NCBI GenBank assembly: GCA_963708905.1
Contig: CAVPUV010000081.1
Coordinates: 124,001-188,000 of the forward strand
Origin: SHZL01 sp963708905
GTDB lineage: Bacteria; Pseudomonadota; Gammaproteobacteria; Xanthomonadales; SZUA-36
Length of the DNA stretch: 64,000 nucleotides
Direction of reading: 5' to 3'
The notes under the pieces were generated by a model. The model ran no database searches, was not told where the DNA came from, and was given only the letters and a program-made list of their open reading frames with translations. The position numbers and the translations under genes were made by a program. Positions 59,587-64,000 of this stretch are shown piece by piece; positions within the stretch are counted from its first letter, which is position 1, and each line of letters starts with the position of its first letter.

Positions 59587-62299
59587 ATATAACACCGGTA
59601 GCGAATTTTCGCGCTAACGGTCCCAGCAGCAGTGGCATCAGGCTCATGCTGATGATCAGGGACCAGCCTGCCAGCCCGGGCTGGACCAGGTTCAGCACGG
59701 TATTCACTCCGGGCAGGTAAACAGCGCCCAGGACGAGAAACAGGCACAAGCCGATGGCGACCCAGACCCAGACATTGCCGGTAATTTCATTGTGCATCCA
59801 GTGCTGGGACCGGTCGCGCATGTTGAACACATGCCAAAGCTGGGCCAGCGAGAGGGTGCAAAAAGACACTGTCACGGCCTTTTCACTGTCAAATCCCAGC
59901 ACGTAAAGTGCGATGGCCATCGCACCGAGCACCGAGGCGGACATGAGCATGCCGTAGGCGACAATCAGTGACCAGTGCTGCCTGGTCATGAGCGGCTCAC
60001 TCGCCGGGCGCGGCGGGCGGGCCATCAGCGCTGTTGATCCGCAGCCAACACCCAGGGCCAGGGCAGGGAACACGTCGGTGACCAGGTTCAGAAAAAGGAT
60101 TTGCAAGGGTAGCAAAGGCAAAGCCGCGCCAGCAATGGTCGCCAGGCTGACGATCAGGATTTCACTGATATTGCAGGAGAACAGGTAGACCACGAACTTG
60201 CGGATATTCTCGTAGATCGCGCGGCCCTGGGCGATGGCCTCGACAATGCTGGAGAAATTATCGTCCTGCAAAACCATGGCAGCGGCTTCCCTGGCCACGG
60301 CGGTACCCCGAACGCCCATGGCTATCCCTATGTCCGCTTTTTTCAGCGCAGGTGCATCGTTGACGCCATCGCCAGTCATGGCAACGATGCTGCCCTGTTG
60401 CTGAAGCAGGCCGATCAGGTCCAGCTTTTGTTGCGGCGTGGCCCGCGCCACGATCCGCAGCCGGTCAAGATCTGCCTTGCGGAGAGCATGATCTGGCCGG
60501 AACAGCATGTGTGCATCGCGGATTTCCCCGGCGGACGGTTGTGCATCGACCAGGCCCAGCTCGAAGCCGATGTTACTGGCGGTGGAGAGGTGGTCGCCGG
60601 TGACCATGACGACACGGACACCTGCCTGGCGGAAACGCGCTATGGCTTCCTTTACGCCAGGACGGGGCGGGTCCAGCAAACCCACGATACCCAGAAAAAC
60701 CAGCTCCCCATAAGGAGCAGCCTCCTCGTTGCGCACGAATTTGGTAGCGACTGCCAGTGTGCGCAAACCCTGTTGTCCCATGACGTGCGCTCGTTGGAGA
60801 AAAGCTTGTCGATGGTCGTCGCCGATGGGCACATCACCTTGTGTGGTACGCATGCTCACGCACATCGGCAGCACCGATTCCGGGGCTCCTTTGACACTGA
60901 CCAGAACAGCGGCTTCCGCCTCGTTGAATGTCGCCATCAGCTTGGTGTCCGGGTCGAAAGGCTCTTCGCGCAGTTCCGGCAGGGCTTGCCGCAGCGATTC
61001 GCGTTGAATGCCGCGTTTGGCGGCAGCGATCAGCAAGGCTGTTTCGGTGGGATCGCCCACAACCTTTGCCACGCCTGAAGGCTCCAGTTCCAGGCTGGCG
61101 TTGTTGCACAGAACCATGGCTTGCAGCAATTCGTCCACTCGTTCCAGCAGTTCATCACCCGGTTCGGCGCCCTCGTGGTCAAGTGCGCCATTGGTTTCAA
61201 GCCCCGTACCCTGTACGCTAACTGTAGCTTCCGTCAATTCAATGGTGCTGACCGTCATGCGGTTTTCTGTCAGTGTGCCGGTCTTGTCCGTAATGATGAT
61301 CCCGGTTGCTCCCAGGGCTTCAACCGCGGACAGTCTGGCGATCAGCGCATTGCGTCTTGCCAGGCGCCACATGCCTCGCGCCAGGGCGATGGTCGCCACG
61401 ATCGGCAGGCCTTCGGGGATGGCGGCGACCGCGAGGGCAATCGCCACTTCGATGGCCAGCAATGTCTCCCTGCCGGCGAGAATGCCAGCTACCGCGATCG
61501 CTGCCGCGATGATCATCATGACCCATACCAGCCGCCGGCCCAGCGCATTCAGTCGCTTTTCCAGGGGGGTCTCCTGCGCATCCGCTTCAGTCACCAGCCT
61601 GGATATCTTGCCGAGTTCCGTATCCAGGCCGGTCGCGACCACCACCCCCAGGCCCGTTCCGCGGCTGATGGCAGTCCCTTTGAACAGGAGATTGCTGCGC
61701 ATTGACAATTCGGTATCCGCGGTCAGCGCTTTTGTCTGCTTGGTTACAGGCACCGACTCGCCCGTAAGAGCAGACTCGTCTGCCTGCAGTTTTGCTGCCT
61801 CGATCAGGCGGATGTCGGCGGAGATGATATCGCCGCTGTCAATGACTACGATATCTCCGGGGACCATGCCAGCGGCGTGGATTTTCCGCACCTGGCCATT
61901 GCGCCGCACGGCAGTTTCAACACGTCCCAGCTGCCGCAGAGCCTCCATGGAACGTATCGCGCGCCATTCGGTAACAAAGCCAATGGCCGTGTTGACGGCA
62001 ATGACCACAAGTATTGCCATCCCCTCGGCATGATTGCCAAAGCCCATGGCCAGAATGGCCGCCGCACCGAGCAACAGGATGACGGCGCTCTTGAACTGGT
62101 CGGTCAGAATGGCCACCACGTGGCGGGGCTTTGCGGTTCTGAGCAGGTTTTTGCCAAAACACCGCAGGCGGTCTGCCACTTCATCGTGGGACAAACCCTT
62201 TTCGGCCTGTACTTGCATCGCACGCAGAACATCGGGCATTTCCCTGGCCCAGGGTTCCGCGACTGATCTCTGCATTTGCTCTGGTCTCAGGGTCTCCAT
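59585..62299 (-). CDS. P-type cation ATPase (Ca2+-ATPase type)
   Basis: A 904-residue type IIA P-ATPase: TGES (179-182), IPEGLP (294-299) in helix M4, phosphorylation motif DKTGTLT with Asp338, KGAPE in the nucleotide domain, MVTGDHLSTA and TGDGVNDAPALKKADIGIAMG hinge motifs, and six C-terminal helices. IPEGLP plus the length argue for a calcium or other divalent pump of the PMR1/SERCA-like bacterial class, not Mg (MgtA) or a heavy-metal type (no CPC). The stop lies on the edge of repeat copy 4. Confidence 0.9.
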   Translation of the reverse strand: METLRPEQMQRSVAEPWAREMPDVLRAMQVQAEKGLSHDEVADRLRCFGKNLLRTAKPRHVVAILTDQFKSAVILLLGAAAILAMGFGNHAEGMAILVVIAVNTAIGFVTEWRAIRSMEALRQLGRVETAVRRNGQVRKIHAAGMVPGDIVVIDSGDIISADIRLIEAAKLQADESALTGESVPVTKQTKALTADTELSMRSNLLFKGTAISRGTGLGVVVATGLDTELGKISRLVTEADAQETPLEKRLNALGRRLVWVMMIIAAAIAVAGILAGRETLLAIEVAIALAVAAIPEGLPIVATIALARGMWRLARRNALIARLSAVEALGATGIIITDKTGTLTENRMTVSTIELTEATVSVQGTGLETNGALDHEGAEPGDELLERVDELLQAMVLCNNASLELEPSGVAKVVGDPTETALLIAAAKRGIQRESLRQALPELREEPFDPDTKLMATFNEAEAAVLVSVKGAPESVLPMCVSMRTTQGDVPIGDDHRQAFLQRAHVMGQQGLRTLAVATKFVRNEEAAPYGELVFLGIVGLLDPPRPGVKEAIARFRQAGVRVVMVTGDHLSTASNIGFELGLVDAQPSAGEIRDAHMLFRPDHALRKADLDRLRIVARATPQQKLDLIGLLQQQGSIVAMTGDGVNDAPALKKADIGIAMGVRGTAVAREAAAMVLQDDNFSSIVEAIAQGRAIYENIRKFVVYLFSCNISEILIVSLATIAGAALPLLPLQILFLNLVTDVFPALALGVGCGSTALMARPPRPASEPLMTRQHWSLIVAYGMLMSASVLGAMAIALYVLGFDSEKAVTVSFCTLSLAQLWHVFNMRDRSQHWMHNEITGNVWVWVAIGLCLFLVLGAVYLPGVNTVLNLVQPGLAGWSLIISMSLMPLLLGPLARKFATGVI

Positions 62300-62340
62300 T
62301 CCGTGTCCTGGCGCATATCGGTCACATTGCCCTCAGTAGT

Positions 62341-62367
62341 TGTAGGATCACCCAAGGCGCTCCTACA
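62341..62367. repeat. TGTAGGA / TCCTACA hairpin in the ATPase upstream gap
   Basis: A seven-pair stem with a 13-base loop in the short gap before the glucan synthase stop. This type of TGTAGGA dyad is often dispersed in gammaproteobacterial genomes; only one copy was noticed here, so it could be an ordinary hairpin. Confidence 0.3.
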
Positions 62368-62371
62368 GGGA

Positions 62372-64000
62372 TCATTGCCTCTCCAGCCAGATTCGCCTTG
62401 CGGCAGCGCTGGCGAATATTTCGCAAACGTGCCTGCCACCGGCTGCGAGATCGATCGACGGTGCATCGACAACCAGTCCGTCTTTTACCATGAACAGTTT
62501 ATCCTGCCGGATGTCGCCAGGGTCATGGACATTCAATTCATGTTCGGCATCCTGATAACGCAGTGTGGCCTGGAAGCCTGGCCAGGAAGCGGGTAAGCAA
62601 GGCCGCACAAACAATTGGTCCCCGCGGCGCTGCAGACCGAGCAGTTTACGCAGGGCGAAACAGTACAGCCAGGCGGCTGAGCCCGTGTACCAGCTCCAGC
62701 CACCGCGGCCGGCAAGCGCACCGACACCATAGATATCGCCCGCAGTGACGTACGGTTCAAGCCGGTAGATTTGCAGGTCTTCATCGCTGCGTGCCCGGTT
62801 GAGCGGGTTTAGCCACTGGAACCAGCGCATGGCATTATTTTTGTCGCCCAGTTCGACCGCGGCCCAGGCGGCCCAAACGGCGGCGTGGGTATATTGACCG
62901 CCGTTTTCGCGCACACCGGGCGGATAGGCTTTGATATAACCGGGATCCTGCGTGGTTTTGTCGAAAGGCGGCGCCAGCAGTTTGATCAGCCGATGCTTTG
63001 TGTCAACGAGCTTTTCCTCGACGGCCTGCATGGCGCTAAATGCGTGGGGATCGTACGGGTCTGCGAACGCTGCCCAGGTCTGCGCGTTCAGGTCAATTTC
63101 TGCTTCGATATCCCCGGGCGCGCCCAGCGGGGTTCCGTCGTCAAAATAGCCACGCAGGTACCAGCCGCCTGCCCAGGCGGTTTCCTTGGTGCGTTGCAGC
63201 AGACCGGCGGCAATGCTTTGATAGTGATCAGCGCGCGGGCCATCCCCCATCTGCCGGCATAGATGGGCGAAACGGCGACAAATGACAACAAGAAACCAGG
63301 CCATCCATACGCTCTCGCCCTGGCCTTTTTCCCCGACCCGGTTCATGCCGTCATTCCAGTCACCGGTGCCGATGAATGGCATGCCATGAGCGCCGAACAG
63401 GATCCTTGCATCCAGTGCACGACAGCAGTGGTCATAGATGCTGGCGGCATGCGCAGCAGCCTGGTATTCGGCATAACGCTCCAGTTCGTTTTCCCTGAGG
63501 GGCTCGCCCTGCAGGAATGCCGCCGTGTCGCGCAGAATGGACGGATCAGCGGTAACATCGACATATTCAGACACCGCATAAGCCAGCCACAACAGATCGT
63601 CCGAGCAGCGGCTACGCACCCCGCGCAGCGGCGCTTCGTGCCACCAGTGCAATACGTCGCCTTCTTCGAACTGCCGCGAAGCTGCGAGCACGATGTGTTG
63701 TCTTGCCATTTCGGGTTCTGCATCGAGCAGAGCCAGCGCGTCCTGTAACTGGTCACGAAAACCGAATCCGCCGCTTGACTGGTAGAAACCGGTCCGGCCC
63801 CACATGCGCGATGAAATCACCTGGTAAAGCAGCCATTGGTTGATCATCGCATCGGCCGCCAGGTCGGGTGTCCGGACGCGCCATGCACCAAGCAGTCTGC
63901 CCCAGTGCTGCGCCAGGGCCTGGTAACGTTGTTCGATCCAGTCCGGTTTACACGAGCGGGTGATGAGTTCTCTTGCAGCCTGCAGCTTGCCGGCGGCACC
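62372..64000 (-). CDS. ndvB: Cyclic beta-1,2-glucan synthase-like protein (NdvB), C-terminal part
   Basis: The frame is open from the right edge of the window, so the gene is partial at its N-terminus. The visible 542 residues are a GH94 (cellobiose phosphorylase-like) catalytic domain: MINQWLLYQVISSRMWGRTGFYQSSGGFGFRDQLQDALAL, the acid GTGDWNDGMNRVG and GGQYTHAAVWAAWA. These match the C-terminal glucan-length-controlling domain of NdvB/ChvB, a membrane enzyme making periplasmic osmoregulated cyclic glucans. The start codon near 63847 would be internal to this domain. Confidence 0.85.
   Translation of the reverse strand, partial: GAAGKLQAARELITRSCKPDWIEQRYQALAQHWGRLLGAWRVRTPDLAADAMINQWLLYQVISSRMWGRTGFYQSSGGFGFRDQLQDALALLDAEPEMARQHIVLAASRQFEEGDVLHWWHEAPLRGVRSRCSDDLLWLAYAVSEYVDVTADPSILRDTAAFLQGEPLRENELERYAEYQAAAHAASIYDHCCRALDARILFGAHGMPFIGTGDWNDGMNRVGEKGQGESVWMAWFLVVICRRFAHLCRQMGDGPRADHYQSIAAGLLQRTKETAWAGGWYLRGYFDDGTPLGAPGDIEAEIDLNAQTWAAFADPYDPHAFSAMQAVEEKLVDTKHRLIKLLAPPFDKTTQDPGYIKAYPPGVRENGGQYTHAAVWAAWAAVELGDKNNAMRWFQWLNPLNRARSDEDLQIYRLEPYVTAGDIYGVGALAGRGGWSWYTGSAAWLYCFALRKLLGLQRRGDQLFVRPCLPASWPGFQATLRYQDAEHELNVHDPGDIRQDKLFMVKDGLVVDAPSIDLAAGGRHVCEIFASAAARRIWLERQ

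Overview
The window is a chromosomal segment of about 55% GC from a gammaproteobacterium. The grounds for that are MlaFEDCB with MlaA, oligopeptidase A/exonuclease III, LptF/LptG and NhaD. I cannot name the genus. The cytochrome content points to a metabolically versatile, probably anaerobically respiring or electron-exchanging lineage, perhaps an uncultured one.

Left part (1-17 kb), mostly housekeeping: oligopeptidase A end, exonuclease III, a glutaredoxin-rhodanese fusion, a DUF1232 protein, an Opp/Dpp-type peptide ABC operon whose last ATPase carries an in-frame stop, a six-gene mlaFEDCBA phospholipid-trafficking operon, an unidentified structured ncRNA with its own promoter and terminator, then nhaD, peptide deformylase and an APC permease.

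Central part (17-41 kb), a dense electron-transfer island: rhodoquinone methyltransferase RquA, an MtrB/PioB porin and a decaheme MtrA/DmsE cytochrome; HemY overlapping a heme-motif histidine kinase and a sigma-54 response regulator; an operon of two response regulators, a nonaheme cytochrome c and a cytochrome b behind a consensus sigma-54 promoter; a fused nonaheme cytochrome c-cytochrome b protein; tetra-, mono-, penta- and diheme cytochromes; and a Tat-secreted 4Fe-4S protein with an NrfD-type quinone-site subunit. I count 47 CXXCH motifs in eleven proteins. Five FNR/FixK-like dyads sit in the intergenic regions, and at four of them a -10 element lies where a class II promoter would put it. 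No molybdoenzyme and no surface MtrC/OmcA are present, so the island looks like quinone-pool-to-outer-membrane wiring whose terminal partner is elsewhere or absent.

Right part (41-64 kb), envelope lipid region: TrhP, a patatin phospholipase, a GNAT-fold acyltransferase, a second-type Lpt set (LptA-like, LptF, LptG), a metallophosphoesterase, a Tam41-like nucleotidyltransferase, and a serine palmitoyltransferase/ACP/reductase/acyl-AMP ligase group matching the bacterial ceramide pathway. Copper oxidase genes, an esterase-like hydrolase, a Ca-type P-ATPase and the C-terminal half of an NdvB-like glucan synthase follow. Four copies of a 154-155 bp five-hairpin repeat are placed exactly at gene 3' ends here, and a second palindromic repeat family also abuts stop codons.
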